Source: Ignavibacteriota bacterium (GTDB taxonomy: Bacteria > Bacteroidota > Ignavibacteria > UBA10030). From it: DNA of 64,000 nt. Below, one piece after another: positions 1-9,403 of this stretch (positions within the stretch are counted from its first letter, which is position 1; each line of letters begins with the position of its first letter). A program made the translations under genes and the position numbers. The notes beneath the pieces were generated by a model. The model was not told the origin of the DNA, made no database searches, and was given only the letters and a program-made list of their open reading frames with translations. The DNA lies in contig JAKEEG010000007.1 of NCBI GenBank assembly GCA_022616555.1, positions 1-64,000 on the forward strand, read 5' to 3'.

Positions 1-38
1 AAATGAAAAATGAAAAATGAAAAATGAAAAATGAAAAA
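1..38. repeat. 7-bp tandem repeat
   Basis: Five consecutive copies of TGAAAAA, preceded by AAA, sit at the window edge downstream of the leftward ftsE gene. No gene is visible in bases 1-86. The following 45 bases hold only text-like sequence (CTCATCACTCTGCATTCATT). Confidence 0.8.
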
Positions 39-86
39 ACAAGCCCCCACTAATTAATTCCACAGTCCGCACTCATCACTCTGCAT

Positions 87-764
87 TCATTTCCGTTCCC
101 TTAATTCTACTTCCAACAACTTTCCATCCTTCAGCTGCACAATGCGCGCTGGGTAGCGGCGGACTAATTCATAATTGTGCGTTGCCATAAGCACGGCTGT
201 GCCGCGCACGTTAATAGTGCGCAGTAACTCGATAATTTCCGCCGAAGAAGCCGGGTCGAGATTGCCGGTCGGCTCATCAGCAAGGAGCAGGGAGGGAGAA
301 TTTACCAGCGCGCGGGCGATGACGACGCGCTGCTGCTCACCGCCGGAAAGCTCGTGCGGCATCTGGTTCCGCTTATGGCTCAGCCCCACGTCGCCCAGTG
401 CCATCAACACCTTCTTTTTGATTTCGCTGCGAGGCGTACTGGTGACGTAGAGAGCGAAGGCGACATTCTCATATACATCGCGATCAGGCAACAACTTGAA
501 ATCCTGAAACACCACGCCCAGCTTTCGGCGAAGTTTGGGTATCTCCCGCGATTTTATCCGATGCGCATCGAAACCAGCGACGCTGACTCTGCCTTCGTGA
601 GGTTGTAAGTCCACATAGATCAGCCTGAGTAGAGAACTCTTGCCGGCGCCCGTTTGTCCCACAAGGTAAACAAACTCCCCGCTTTTCATCGCAAAATTGA
701 CGCTGTGCAGTACATGCTGATTGTCAAAAGAGACGGTGACGTTTTGGAGGTCGATGATGGCCAT
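87..764 (-). CDS. ftsE: Cell-division ABC transporter ATP-binding protein FtsE
   Basis: ATPase subunit of the FtsEX complex, which acts at the inner face of the cytoplasmic membrane and controls septal peptidoglycan hydrolases. The 225-residue protein has all ABC ATPase motifs: Walker [10 protein letters not shown] near residue 36, Q-loop, signature LSGGEQQRV, Walker [14 protein letters not shown] and the H-loop ATHN. The frame is open further upstream, but that would run into pdxA, so the ATG at 764 ([13 protein letters not shown]) is chosen. The short length and the sequence around Walker B fit FtsE better than a LolD-type exporter. The partner ftsX would lie to the left, outside the window, if the usual order holds. 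Confidence 0.88.
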   Translation of the reverse strand: MAIIDLQNVTVSFDNQHVLHSVNFAMKSGEFVYLVGQTGAGKSSLLRLIYVDLQPHEGRVSVAGFDAHRIKSREIPKLRRKLGVVFQDFKLLPDRDVYENVAFALYVTSTPRSEIKKKVLMALGDVGLSHKRNQMPHELSGGEQQRVVIARALVNSPSLLLADEPTGNLDPASSAEIIELLRTINVRGTAVLMATHNYELVRRYPARIVQLKDGKLLEVELRERK

Positions 765-789
765 AAAGTGTGATGCAGTTAGAATTGTA

Positions 790-1782
790 CTATTTCTTAT
801 TGGCACCTGACGCGAATTTTGCAGCGAGCTTGAGAGCTTCGAGCATGCTCGAGATATTTGCTTTGCCTTTTCCGGCGATATCGAACGCGGTTCCGTGATC
901 GGGCGAAGTCCGAATGATATTCAGCCCGGCAGAAAAATTTACCCCCGTTTCAAACGAGCTCATTTTCAACGGAATCAGCCCCTGGTCGTGGTACATCGCC
1001 AGGACGGCATCGTAGCGTCTATAGGATTTCGTGCCGAAAAAAGCGTCCGCGGCAAATGGGCCCTCGGCTGTGATGCCCGATTTCTTTATCTCTTCCAAAG
1101 CTGGAATGATAAGATTTTTCTCTTCGTCTCCGAGAACGCCGTTCTCGCCCGCGTGGGGGTTGAGCCCTAGCACGGCGATTTTCGGCGCAACGATTTTGTA
1201 GTTTTTGACAAGTGCATCTCGAACGACAGATGCTTTTTCTACGATCTTTTCCTTTGTGATGTTCGGTGTGACACCCCGCAATGGAACATGAATCGTCACA
1301 AGCCCAACGCGCAATGCGTCCGAGACGAGCATCATCGCAACGCGCTGGGAACGACTGAGCAGGGCAATCATTTCGGTTTGACCGGGAAAATCATATCCCG
1401 CGAGCCGCAGCGCTTCTTTTGAGACCGGGGCGGTGACCATCGCTTTCGCTTCACCACGGAGACACAGATTTACTGCATGTTCGATTGACACCCCAGCGGA
1501 TTTTCCCGCAGCTCTGGAGATTGTTCCCGGCTGCACATCCGCCCAAATTCCGTCACTGACATCATTCACATACGTGACAGTATTATGAGGGACAGGAAAG
1601 ATTGCTTTTTGAAGCTTGGCTTTTATCTTGAATTGCTTTGCAACATGCTCAAACACGTTGAGTGGGCCAACCAGCAACGGCGTACAGACCTTGCGAATGG
1701 ATGGATGGACGGCTGCTTTCAGCGCTATTTCCGGACCGATGCCGTTAAAGTCACCTATGGTAATCGCGATGGTTGGTTTCAC
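790..1782 (-). CDS. pdxA: 4-hydroxythreonine-4-phosphate dehydrogenase PdxA
   Basis: NAD-dependent enzyme that oxidises 4-phosphohydroxy-L-threonine in the DXP-dependent pyridoxal 5'-phosphate pathway. The 330-residue length is normal. The N-terminus carries the family motif as GDFNGIGPEI. The three metal-binding histidines lie in HVPLRGVTPNIT, GLNPHAGENG and MYHDQGLIPLK. The usual GHTE motif reads GQTE. The gene sits 25 bp upstream of ftsE, and its start overlaps the stop of the GWxTD gene by four bases, so co-transcription with both is likely. Confidence 0.95.
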   Translation of the reverse strand: MKPTIAITIGDFNGIGPEIALKAAVHPSIRKVCTPLLVGPLNVFEHVAKQFKIKAKLQKAIFPVPHNTVTYVNDVSDGIWADVQPGTISRAAGKSAGVSIEHAVNLCLRGEAKAMVTAPVSKEALRLAGYDFPGQTEMIALLSRSQRVAMMLVSDALRVGLVTIHVPLRGVTPNITKEKIVEKASVVRDALVKNYKIVAPKIAVLGLNPHAGENGVLGDEEKNLIIPALEEIKKSGITAEGPFAADAFFGTKSYRRYDAVLAMYHDQGLIPLKMSSFETGVNFSAGLNIIRTSPDHGTAFDIAGKGKANISSMLEALKLAAKFASGANKK

Positions 1783-3140
1783 AGAGTGTCTGCTGCGATG
1801 AGAAGGAAGTTGCCGTTTTTATACTTGTCGGAAAACACAAACTTGCGCTTGAGCCGCTCGTACACCCAGAGTTCAGAGGGTGCTTCGCCGGGCGGAATAT
1901 ATTTCTCAATGTTTGTCGGTTCGCCGTACAGGATAAAAATCCGCCCTCGGTCGGTTTGGAATCCGTCGGGTGAATTATATGTGGAGAAACGCCGGTTGGC
2001 TTCGTCTACGCGGCGGTAGTATTCTACCATCATTTCGTTGTACGCCGTTGTCGTGTCTGGGTCTTTCGTTTTCCAGAAATCATAAAACGCCTTCACGTTT
2101 CGGTCGAACGAGCCGGTTTGCATTCCCGCGAGTTCATCTTCGGTTGCAATGTGCTTCAGTGCGTCGATGGACATCTGGGAGTTCAGCAGAGCCGCCGGCC
2201 TGTTGAGCCACTGTACCTGAAACGCATAATGCCTTGTGATGTGCTTTTCTCCGCTTGAACATTCCACATCAATATTCCATCCTCCGGGGTCTAATTTTTC
2301 GATTGGGAGAGGTATGTAGAGAAGTTTCCAGCCGGGATCTTTGGCATCGATCACTTTATAGGTAGCCTCTTCCTGCGGATTTAGAGGTGAGAGCGTACCA
2401 AGGAGAAGAGAATACTGATCGCCTGCAAATGTCTGGAACCAATCGGAAAGGAAATCGCCTTGTCGCTGTATGCGCCATCGCACATTAATCGGAGCCGATT
2501 CCGGCAGGTATACTTGATACAGCAATCCGCTCGTTACGCCGAACGTCACGTTTGTTCCCCGGTTCGTTGGGATGACAAATGTTTCGGATCCGCTTCCGCC
2601 ATCATGTTTCACACGGGCGAATATGGGGTTCGAGATTTCTAAGAGCGCATTGCGGGGAAGAGCAGTAACTACTTTTCTCTCGCGGTTGATGAATTTGCGC
2701 CCCGATTCTTTGTCGTCCACACTGACGATAACGGTGTACTCATCTTCGGGAACAGGGAATGTGACCGATCCTTGGAGGTCCGACAATTGCTCGTTCTCGA
2801 GCGGCTGGGCATCCCGGTTTAAACGGATTTGGCGGATTTCCCTGCCGACTGCTATATCCTGTTTGTTCCTTAGCTCGACCATCAACTCGCCTTTCGCAAT
2901 GAAGCCCTTTGAGCTGCCCTGGTCGCGTACGAACACGAAGAACCGCTGGCTGATCCGATAATGAAATCGTACCAGCGCGGCAGCAGAATCCACACTGTAA
3001 AAAGGGATGGCTTCGTAGGAAATCAGAAGAGCGCTTTGCCCCTGGCTTTCGCGTTCCTGTTGTGGTTGTGCTAGTATAGTGTTCAGCGCGGCGACTGTTA
3101 GTGCAAGCCCGCAAGCGAAACTATGCCAATGCAAGGTCAT
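1779..3140 (-). CDS. Secreted GWxTD domain-containing protein
   Basis: Exported protein of unknown function in a family typical of Bacteroidota, Chlorobi and related phyla. From the ATG at 3140 the 453-residue product begins MTLHWHSFACGLALTVAALN followed by TILAQ, a Sec signal peptide. A beta-rich middle follows. The C-terminal GWxTD domain is recognised by FWKTKDPDT and by TDRGRIFILYGEPTNIE near the end; the name-giving motif reads GFQTD here. A longer in-frame start at 3296 would lie inside the upstream oxidase gene and remove the signal peptide from the N-terminus, so it was rejected. It overlaps the oxidase gene by 20 bases. Confidence 0.85.
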   Translation of the reverse strand: MTLHWHSFACGLALTVAALNTILAQPQQERESQGQSALLISYEAIPFYSVDSAAALVRFHYRISQRFFVFVRDQGSSKGFIAKGELMVELRNKQDIAVGREIRQIRLNRDAQPLENEQLSDLQGSVTFPVPEDEYTVIVSVDDKESGRKFINRERKVVTALPRNALLEISNPIFARVKHDGGSGSETFVIPTNRGTNVTFGVTSGLLYQVYLPESAPINVRWRIQRQGDFLSDWFQTFAGDQYSLLLGTLSPLNPQEEATYKVIDAKDPGWKLLYIPLPIEKLDPGGWNIDVECSSGEKHITRHYAFQVQWLNRPAALLNSQMSIDALKHIATEDELAGMQTGSFDRNVKAFYDFWKTKDPDTTTAYNEMMVEYYRRVDEANRRFSTYNSPDGFQTDRGRIFILYGEPTNIEKYIPPGEAPSELWVYERLKRKFVFSDKYKNGNFLLIAADTL

Positions 3141-4692
3141 GGAGTATTGTCGAGTGTTGTTTGCCAATAATTTTACCGGGGTTGAGTATCCCGGATGGAT
3201 CAAAGATACGCTTAACTTCTTCAAAAAGCCCATAGATTTTTGCTCCGTACAATTGCTCGAGGAAGGGCGTTCGGACGAAGCCGTCGCCGTGCTCACCGGA
3301 GAGAGTTCCTCCGAGAGAGATTGCCAGTTCGTTCACGTCGGCGGCAATAAGGTCGATTGCCCGGTAGTGCTCCGGGTTGTTCAGGTCAACGAACGCGGCG
3401 CAGTGAATGTTCCCGGAGCCTGCGTGTCCGTATGCCGAATAACGGATGCCGTATTGCGAGAGAATCGAACGCAGCCCGCGAAAATAAGAGGGGAGGTTCT
3501 GGAGCGGCACCGTAATGTCCTCGATAAATGACGCCTTGCCAAAGGTATCCGAAAAGTTAATTCGCTTGGAAATTTCTTCTCGCAAAGCCCAAAAAGCGTC
3601 TCGCTCCGGTTCGGATTTCAATACGAGTATGTCGAGCGGATGGAATGCGAGAAGCCGCTGTTTTAGACGCTCGATAGCGTGTTCCAGTTCTTCTTGGTTG
3701 GCTCCCTCGAACTCAAAATAGAGCATTGTGAGAGCGTCCTGTTTCAGCAGGGTATCAGCCATCGGCCCTAATCCCCTGCCGTGGGAAAAATATGTCTGGT
3801 CGAGAATTTCAATTGCCGCAGGGTCGAGGCTCCGCACGGCAACGGTTGCTTCCACAGTCGATTCGTACTCGGAGAAATATGCCAGCGCTCCGGTTCTGTG
3901 TGCCGGTACTGGAGCGAGCTTCAGCCCTGCTCCAATGACAATGGCAAGCGTTCCCTCCGAGCCAACGATAAGTTTGCGCAGGTCGATTTGGCGGTTCCCG
4001 TTTTGTTTGCCGTCGTGTAGGATCGTTTCTTTAAGATTATATCCCGAAGAATTTTTAGCGACGTCGGGGAATCGCGAGTCGATAAGCTCTTTCTGCGGGA
4101 GCAATAGCTCCGCAATTTGTTGTTCGAGCCGCGTGCGAAGCGGCGACGGCTTGAACGCATCGTTGAGAGTGAGCGCCTCACCGTTTGCGAGCACGAGCGA
4201 TAGATGCTCTATGTGGTCTTTTGTAGCGCCGTACTTAAGTCCCCGGGCGCCCGCCGCGTTGGTTGAAATCATTCCACCGATAGTACAGAGGCTTCCGCTT
4301 GCCGGGTCGACTGGGAAGAACTTCCCCGTGCCTGCCAGACGGTCGTTCAACGTTTTTAGCACAATTCCAGGCTGAACGACGACAACATCATCATGCCGGC
4401 GTATCATGCCATTCAAGTGTCTTGTGAAATCGAGAACAATCCCCATGCCAACGGCTTGACCTGCCAACCCAGTTCCCGCACCCCTTGGAATAATGGGGAT
4501 TCCGTTCTCATTGCAAAACCGGGCGACTGCCTGGACATCGGCAATGTGTTTAGGAAACACAACACCGATGGGCTGAATTTTATACCATGACGCGGCTGTG
4601 CTGTACTGTTCTCGCGTGTCTCTATCGAAGAAACATTCACCTTCGATGAGCGATTTGAGTTCATGCTCAATGCTTGTAAACGGAGCAATCAT
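3121..4692 (-). CDS. FAD-linked oxidase, GlcD/D-lactate dehydrogenase type
   Basis: Cytosolic or membrane-associated FAD enzyme that probably oxidises a D-2-hydroxy acid such as glycolate or D-lactate. In the 523-residue sequence the PCMH-type FAD domain shows PRGAGTGLAGQAVG (about residue 72) and GSEGTLAIVIGAG. The C-terminal FAD-oxidase domain shows YGHAGSGNIHCAAF and GTLSGEHGDGFVRTPFLEQLYG-like sequence, ending with LNPGKIIG. The Fe-S half seen in longer fused relatives is absent and no GlcE/GlcF neighbour is present. The substrate cannot be read from the sequence. It is first in a leftward run of four genes and divergent from the secreted protein gene at 4813. Confidence 0.87.
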   Translation of the reverse strand: MIAPFTSIEHELKSLIEGECFFDRDTREQYSTAASWYKIQPIGVVFPKHIADVQAVARFCNENGIPIIPRGAGTGLAGQAVGMGIVLDFTRHLNGMIRRHDDVVVVQPGIVLKTLNDRLAGTGKFFPVDPASGSLCTIGGMISTNAAGARGLKYGATKDHIEHLSLVLANGEALTLNDAFKPSPLRTRLEQQIAELLLPQKELIDSRFPDVAKNSSGYNLKETILHDGKQNGNRQIDLRKLIVGSEGTLAIVIGAGLKLAPVPAHRTGALAYFSEYESTVEATVAVRSLDPAAIEILDQTYFSHGRGLGPMADTLLKQDALTMLYFEFEGANQEELEHAIERLKQRLLAFHPLDILVLKSEPERDAFWALREEISKRINFSDTFGKASFIEDITVPLQNLPSYFRGLRSILSQYGIRYSAYGHAGSGNIHCAAFVDLNNPEHYRAIDLIAADVNELAISLGGTLSGEHGDGFVRTPFLEQLYGAKIYGLFEEVKRIFDPSGILNPGKIIGKQHSTILHDLALA

Positions 4693-4742
4693 ATGTCAAG
4701 ATAGCGAGAATGTAAAAGAAACGCAAAGAATTCTAGACTGTG

Positions 4743-4771
4743 TTGCAATTGAGCAACGAGTATCATATCTT
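4743..4771 (+). promoter_or_regulatory. Sigma-70-type promoter for the T9SS substrate gene
   Basis: TTGCAA and TATCTT are separated by 17 bases, 41 bases before the ATG at 4813, in the 120-bp divergent intergenic region. GAGG at about 4801 can act as the ribosome binding site. Confidence 0.5.
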
Positions 4772-4812
4772 TTTACGACATTCTAAACGTTCCACAAAAG
4801 AGGAATTTTGTC

Positions 4813-6474
4813 ATGTTAAGAATTACACCATGCTTGAAAATCGTTATTTTCACCTTACTCACGTTTTCTACTTCGTTTCTGCTTTCTGCGCAGAATAAAA
4901 CGGAAGTCAAAGATTCTAAACAAACGTACAAAATCACCGCACTGCCGCGCTACGCCGTGCTTAACATCAACAATGTGAGCACATGGTCAAGGTCCGATGG
5001 CTACAATAACCATTCGCCCAGCAGTGACAACGGACTGTATTTTCCGCGATCAACGGCATGGATGATCTACCTGGATGGTATTCTTTGGGGTGGTAAAGCC
5101 TATGTGGATTCTGGTATGACCGTCCCAGCGCCATATAGTCAATTGATTCGCGTTGGTGGGTCAGCTTATGTAACTGGCACAGTTGAGGGGCGGGTGACAG
5201 GCTTTGGTCAAGCTGCGATAGCAGTTAATCCTGCTGACGCAAGCGCACGCATCTACCGCATACGCCGCGACTATACGACCATGACGGATGATGAATTACG
5301 CGAGGACGCTGCTGAAGTGAATGAGATCGCTGATACGACTGTGACAGAGGAGCAGAAGCAAGCAGTCCTCGCACAATATGAGACAGATTGGAACGCATGG
5401 CCAGTAGCGTACGGCGCGCCGTTTATCGACAGAAACAGCAATGGCGTATACGACCCGCCGCCGGCGTTCAACCCGAGCTTTACGGCAGATGACCTGATCT
5501 CTGGTAACCAAGATGAGCCGGGAATAGCTGGAGCGGATCCTAACCTGCCTGCCGACCAGGTTATTTGGACAGTGTACAATGATCTTAATCGGACAGTTGC
5601 TGCCGCTCCCCGTGGCTCTGAGCCGTTTGGTTTGGAGCTTCAGAAAACAGTTTGGGGATACAAGCGCAATGATGCTTTGGGGAACGTCTATTTTACACGT
5701 TTGAAAATTATTAACAAAGGCGGAGTTGATGTTGACGCGAGTGGCACGAAAGGCGCGCTTTATATCGACAGTATGTACGCTACGCTGTGGTCTGACCCAG
5801 ATATCGGTAACGCCGGAGACGATTTAAAAGGATGTGATACACTTTTAGGTGGAGTCTTTACCTATAACGGAGCTGCGACCGATGAAGTATATCTAGACTT
5901 CGGTCTCGCACCGCCATCTGTGGGTTATTATCTCATGGCGGGTGCGACTGTGCCGTATCCGGGCGACACCGCTTTTCGCGATTTCACGATAATCAACGAT
6001 CACCGGAACGTACCGATGACAAGCTTTACGTGGTTTGCTGCAGGCGACCCGTACAGTGACCCTCCAGGTAACTATGCACAGGGCGTCATTCGGTGGTATA
6101 AAATGATGCGTGGGTTTGCGCCTTTCGACGGTCCCGATGTGTATTATACTCACCCACCCGAGCTAGAACCGGGTCCGTTTCCATTATCGGGTGACCCTGT
6201 AGCAGGCACCGGCTGGTTAGACGGACAGGGAACCAATTACTCGTTTTACCCGGGAGACCAGCGCATGCTGCTGAACAGCGGGCCGTTCCAGTTATTTCCG
6301 GGAGATACGCAAGAAGTTGTTTTTGCGACGGTCGTTGGCTTGGGCTCAGATAGGCTATCGAGTATTGCGGTGATGCGTTTTAATGCACAAGCAGCTCGTG
6401 AATTTCATAATTCGCTCTATGCGGATACTTCGTCGATACCTTCTGCAGTGGAGGGGGAATCCTACGCTGTATGA
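4813..6474 (+). CDS. Secreted hypothetical protein, main part of a T9SS substrate
   Basis: Exported protein of unknown function. It starts with a signal peptide (MLRITPCLKIVIFTLLTFST, cleavage probably after LLSAQ). The body of about 520 residues has no enzyme motif I recognise. It is Asp-, Gly- and Tyr-rich with several Ca-site-like stretches such as DRNSNGVYDPPP and DLNRT. The frame ends at a TGA just after a run of five Gs at 6453-6457. Removing one G joins it in phase to the T9SS type A sorting domain encoded next door. Either the deposited sequence carries a one-base insertion or the gene is phase-shifted in this strain. If intact, it would be about 644 residues, exported through Sec and then T9SS. 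Confidence 0.75.
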   Translation: MLRITPCLKIVIFTLLTFSTSFLLSAQNKTEVKDSKQTYKITALPRYAVLNINNVSTWSRSDGYNNHSPSSDNGLYFPRSTAWMIYLDGILWGGKAYVDSGMTVPAPYSQLIRVGGSAYVTGTVEGRVTGFGQAAIAVNPADASARIYRIRRDYTTMTDDELREDAAEVNEIADTTVTEEQKQAVLAQYETDWNAWPVAYGAPFIDRNSNGVYDPPPAFNPSFTADDLISGNQDEPGIAGADPNLPADQVIWTVYNDLNRTVAAAPRGSEPFGLELQKTVWGYKRNDALGNVYFTRLKIINKGGVDVDASGTKGALYIDSMYATLWSDPDIGNAGDDLKGCDTLLGGVFTYNGAATDEVYLDFGLAPPSVGYYLMAGATVPYPGDTAFRDFTIINDHRNVPMTSFTWFAAGDPYSDPPGNYAQGVIRWYKMMRGFAPFDGPDVYYTHPPELEPGPFPLSGDPVAGTGWLDGQGTNYSFYPGDQRMLLNSGPFQLFPGDTQEVVFATVVGLGSDRLSSIAVMRFNAQAAREFHNSLYADTSSIPSAVEGESYAV

Positions 6475-6748
6475 TTTTGTGTTAGATCAAAATTATCCGA
6501 ACCCCTTTAACCCGAGCACAAAGATTCAATTTTCGCTGCTAAAAGCTGCCGACGTATCGCTTAAGATTTATAACATGCTCGGTCAGGAGGTGGCGGAGAT
6601 AATGCACGAGAAATTAAATCCCGGTGCGCATATATATGAGTGGGATGGAACGAGCCGCGAAGGGAAGCCGGTTGCTTCCGGGATGTATTTCTATCGTCTG
6701 ACAGCGGGGCAATTTGTTGAAACAAAGAAGATGGTGTTGTTGAAGTAA
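6458..6748 (+). CDS. T9SS type A sorting domain, out of frame with its gene
   Basis: This frame encodes the C-terminal secretion signal of the preceding protein: LDQNYPNPFNPSTKIQFSL, then KIYNMLGQEVAEI, GMYFYRLTAGQF and the terminal KKMVLLK. It is the canonical C-terminal beta-sandwich of about 80 residues used by the type IX secretion system. The frame is open from 6383 but reads as protein-like only after the G-run; skipping one G gives SAVEGNPTLYDFVLDQNYPN. No ribosome binding site precedes an internal ATG, so it is not a separate gene. Confidence 0.75.
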   Translation, partial: NPTLYDFVLDQNYPNPFNPSTKIQFSLLKAADVSLKIYNMLGQEVAEIMHEKLNPGAHIYEWDGTSREGKPVASGMYFYRLTAGQFVETKKMVLLK

Positions 6749-6762
6749 CATGAGGGGTTACA

Positions 6763-6794
6763 CGTGCGACGCGCTTCAAAAGTGCGTCGCACGG
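6763..6794. terminator. Bidirectional terminator hairpin
   Basis: CGTGCGACGCGC and GTGCGTCGCACG form a stem of about 12 bp with a 7-base loop between the convergent T9SS substrate and pepA genes. Pyrimidine-rich sequence follows on the plus strand. Confidence 0.65.
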
Positions 6795-6804
6795 TTATTT
6801 TCTT

Positions 6805-8304
6805 CTACTTCCAATTCCGCAGGTATTCCGTCAGCAAGCGCACACCGACTCCGGAGCCGCCTCGTTGGGTGTAATCGCCTTTTTCTTCCAAGATAGCCGT
6901 GCCCGCGATATCCAGGTGTGCCCACTTGTAGTTGCCGATGAATTTTTTGAGGAACCATCCCGCTGTAATCGCTCCAGCCCAGCGGCCTCCGACATTCTTC
7001 ACGTCGGCAACATCGCTCTTGATAAGCTTCTCATATTCATCAAACAGTGGGAGAGGCCACACGCGCTCGTAGGTTTTTTCTCCGGCTGATTTTAATTTCT
7101 GCATCAGGACTTCATCATTGCCCATCAAGCCCGTAACGACATGACCAAGCGCCACGACGCATGCGCCAGTGAGAGTGGCAAGGTCAATAACTGCGGCTGG
7201 GTTGTAACGCTCAGCGTAGCCAAGCGCATCCGCGAGGATGAGCCTACCTTCCGCGTCGGTGTTGTCAACTTCCGATGTTTTACCGTTGTAATGCCGAAGA
7301 ATATCGCCCGGTCGCGTTGCAGTACCGCTGGGCATGTTTTCGACTGCAGGGATGAGCCCGACGATGTTAACGGGAAGCTTCAATTTCGCAACGGCCTCGA
7401 ACGTGCCGATGACCGCTGCCGCGCCGGACATGTCCATTTTCATCTCGCCCATTGAGGCAGAGGGCTTGATGGAAATCCCGCCTGTATCGAACGTAACACC
7501 CTTGCCAACAAGCACGACTGGCTGTCCGGCAGCCTTCTTGTACTCCAGTATGATAAACCTCGGCTGGCGCGCGCTGCCTTTGCATACACCTATGATGCCG
7601 CCCATGCCGAGGCTTTTGATGCGCTTTTCGTCGAAGACAGTCACTTTGAAACCGGAGCGCCTGCCGGTTTCCTGCGCAGTTTTGGCTAGAGTTTCGGGAT
7701 AGATTTCATTGCCGGGGGCGTTAGACAAATCGCGAGCGCGGTACGTGCCTTCGACAATCGCTGAAGCAAATGCGACTGACTTAACTCCTGAGTTCTTTAC
7801 CGACTGCTCTTGAGAGCACAGGACAATAGACTCGACAACATGTTTGTTGTTTTCGTTCTTTGTGATGTATTTATCGAACTTATACAATGCGAGCGCAGCA
7901 CCTTCGGCGAACGCGACAATGCCGTCGCTACTGCGCTGTCCAAGTGAGGGCAGGGCAAGTGCAAGGCGTTTTGCTTTTAATGTATAGGCACGCTTTGCAG
8001 CGGCGGCCGCTGCCCTGCGGTACCGTTCAAGCCAGGCGTTGGCATCGTTGTCTGGGATATTCTCACCGAGTCCGACCAGGAGCACGCGCGGAGTTTTAGA
8101 GCCACGGTCTGGATAGGCTAAGGCTGTTTCGCCAATTTTTCCGCTGAAATCCCCCGCCTTCAGAATATCAGAAATCCCCCCGCCAAATTGCGCTTCGAGT
8201 GATTTCATTTCCTTCGTGAAGAGGGTTTTATCTTGACGGATGAATGTCGCTACGACATCGGCGGCGATTGCTTTCGATGCGGCTGATTGAAATGAGAGTT
8301 TCAT
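6805..8304 (-). CDS. pepA: Leucyl aminopeptidase, M17 family
   Basis: Cytosolic two-metal exopeptidase that removes N-terminal residues from peptides. The 499-residue sequence has a variable N-domain and a conserved C-domain. The C-domain carries VGKGVTFDTGGISIKP (metal and catalytic Lys), MKMDMSGAAAVIG and the signature NTDAEGRLILADAL near residue 350. It ends 30 bp from the convergent T9SS substrate gene and begins 10 bp after the nrnA-like gene, so the two are probably one transcript. Confidence 0.95.
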   Translation of the reverse strand: MKLSFQSAASKAIAADVVATFIRQDKTLFTKEMKSLEAQFGGGISDILKAGDFSGKIGETALAYPDRGSKTPRVLLVGLGENIPDNDANAWLERYRRAAAAAAKRAYTLKAKRLALALPSLGQRSSDGIVAFAEGAALALYKFDKYITKNENNKHVVESIVLCSQEQSVKNSGVKSVAFASAIVEGTYRARDLSNAPGNEIYPETLAKTAQETGRRSGFKVTVFDEKRIKSLGMGGIIGVCKGSARQPRFIILEYKKAAGQPVVLVGKGVTFDTGGISIKPSASMGEMKMDMSGAAAVIGTFEAVAKLKLPVNIVGLIPAVENMPSGTATRPGDILRHYNGKTSEVDNTDAEGRLILADALGYAERYNPAAVIDLATLTGACVVALGHVVTGLMGNDEVLMQKLKSAGEKTYERVWPLPLFDEYEKLIKSDVADVKNVGGRWAGAITAGWFLKKFIGNYKWAHLDIAGTAILEEKGDYTQRGGSGVGVRLLTEYLRNWK

Positions 8305-8314
8305 TCACTCCTCA

Positions 8315-9301
8315 TTAAATAAGGTACGACGATGATTGTTCTGTGACTTGTTGTAGCAGTTGCTGCAGATTCCCATTTACGACGCGAGCGCCCGCGGCAT
8401 TCTTATGCCCGTTCCCGCCGAATTCTTTTGCAAGCTTGTTCACTGCAATATCGCCCTTCGATCGGAAGTTGATCTTCACGCCGTCCTCTAATTCGCTGAG
8501 CAGCACGCCAATTTGGACTCCGCTAATGGCAAGCGTATAGTTGACGATATTATCGGCATCCACGCCTGTCGTCTGTGTTTCGTTAAACATCGCTTTGGTG
8601 ATATAGAGCGAAGCGAATTTTCCTTCGTGTGAAAGGACGAGGGTGGAGAGCGTTTTTCCGAGTAATGCGATTCTGCCTGCGCTGCCTTGTTCATACACTT
8701 GCTGGAAAATAGAAACCGGGTCGGCGCCGCATTCGATAAGTTGTGCCGCTTGACGGTGGATATCCGGGTCAGTTTTCGGAAACCGGAACGAGCCTGTATC
8801 TGTCATTATTGCCGTGTAGAGAGCTGTCGCAGTGGTCTTTGTAAATTTGTCACCTTGTAGGTGAACGAGCAAGCGGTAGAGTATCTCTCCCGTCGCGGCG
8901 GATGGCTCGTCGAGAATATACAAATCGGCAAACTCGATTTTATCGAGATGATGGTCTATGCAGACTTTTGTTGCCGGGCTTTTGAGGACGTGTTCTTTCA
9001 GGCTTGCAAGCCTGTCCGGGCTATTGGTATCGAGCACGACGATGGCCTCTGCCTGTTCGATCATTGGAGTATGCTGTACCGGGCTGAATTGTTGTATGTC
9101 GCCGCGCGGGTCGAGGAAACGGTAGTAATACGGTGTTGCGCTGTGGTTGAGAATATGCGTGTGTTTGCCCTGCGAGGTGAGATATTCCGCGAGAGCTATT
9201 TCGCAGCCAAGCCCGTCACCATCCGGATTGACGTGCGTCGTGAGAACGAAGCGCTTCGCGTTCTTGATAATGTCACGGAATTGGTTGAATTGTGCTTGCA
9301 T
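8315..9301 (-). CDS. nrnA: DHH-family phosphoesterase, NrnA-like oligoribonuclease/pAp phosphatase
   Basis: Cytosolic Mn-dependent phosphoesterase predicted to degrade nanoRNAs and/or 3'-phosphoadenosine 5'-phosphate. The 328-residue protein has the DHH domain motifs HVNPDGDGLG near residue 24, VVLDTNSPD, DHHLDKIEF and AIMTDTGSF. The C-terminal DHHA1 motif is GGNGHKNAAGA. The frame is open upstream to 9346, but that stretch is made of a palindromic repeat (9308-9336), so the ATG at 9301 (MQAQFNQFRDIIK) is used. Confidence 0.88.
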   Translation of the reverse strand: MQAQFNQFRDIIKNAKRFVLTTHVNPDGDGLGCEIALAEYLTSQGKHTHILNHSATPYYYRFLDPRGDIQQFSPVQHTPMIEQAEAIVVLDTNSPDRLASLKEHVLKSPATKVCIDHHLDKIEFADLYILDEPSAATGEILYRLLVHLQGDKFTKTTATALYTAIMTDTGSFRFPKTDPDIHRQAAQLIECGADPVSIFQQVYEQGSAGRIALLGKTLSTLVLSHEGKFASLYITKAMFNETQTTGVDADNIVNYTLAISGVQIGVLLSELEDGVKINFRSKGDIAVNKLAKEFGGNGHKNAAGARVVNGNLQQLLQQVTEQSSSYLI

Positions 9302-9307
9302 GGTTGG

Positions 9308-9336
9308 GTAGGGGCAAAATATATTGTGCCCCCTAC
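9308..9336. repeat. GTAGGGGC palindromic repeat, copy 1
   Basis: GTAGGGGCA and TGCCCCCTAC are near-perfect inverted arms around an AATATATT core. The same design occurs at 13032, 49103 and 50600. The copy lies between korB and the nrnA-like gene. Confidence 0.75.
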
Positions 9337-9351
9337 AGACAAACATAATAA

Positions 9352-9385
9352 AAAAGGTGTGACCGACCGAACAGCCACACCTTTT
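9352..9385 (-). terminator. Rho-independent terminator of korAB
   Basis: AAAAGGTGTG and CACACCTTTT are paired across a 14-base loop. On the minus strand the stem is followed by a T-rich run just after the korB stop. Confidence 0.75.
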
Positions 9386-9403
9386 GTGAAGCCTAATATT
9401 ACG

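Noticed and set aside
3141-3296. Longer N-terminus for the GWxTD protein
   Set aside because: It lies inside the oxidase gene and would bury the signal peptide.
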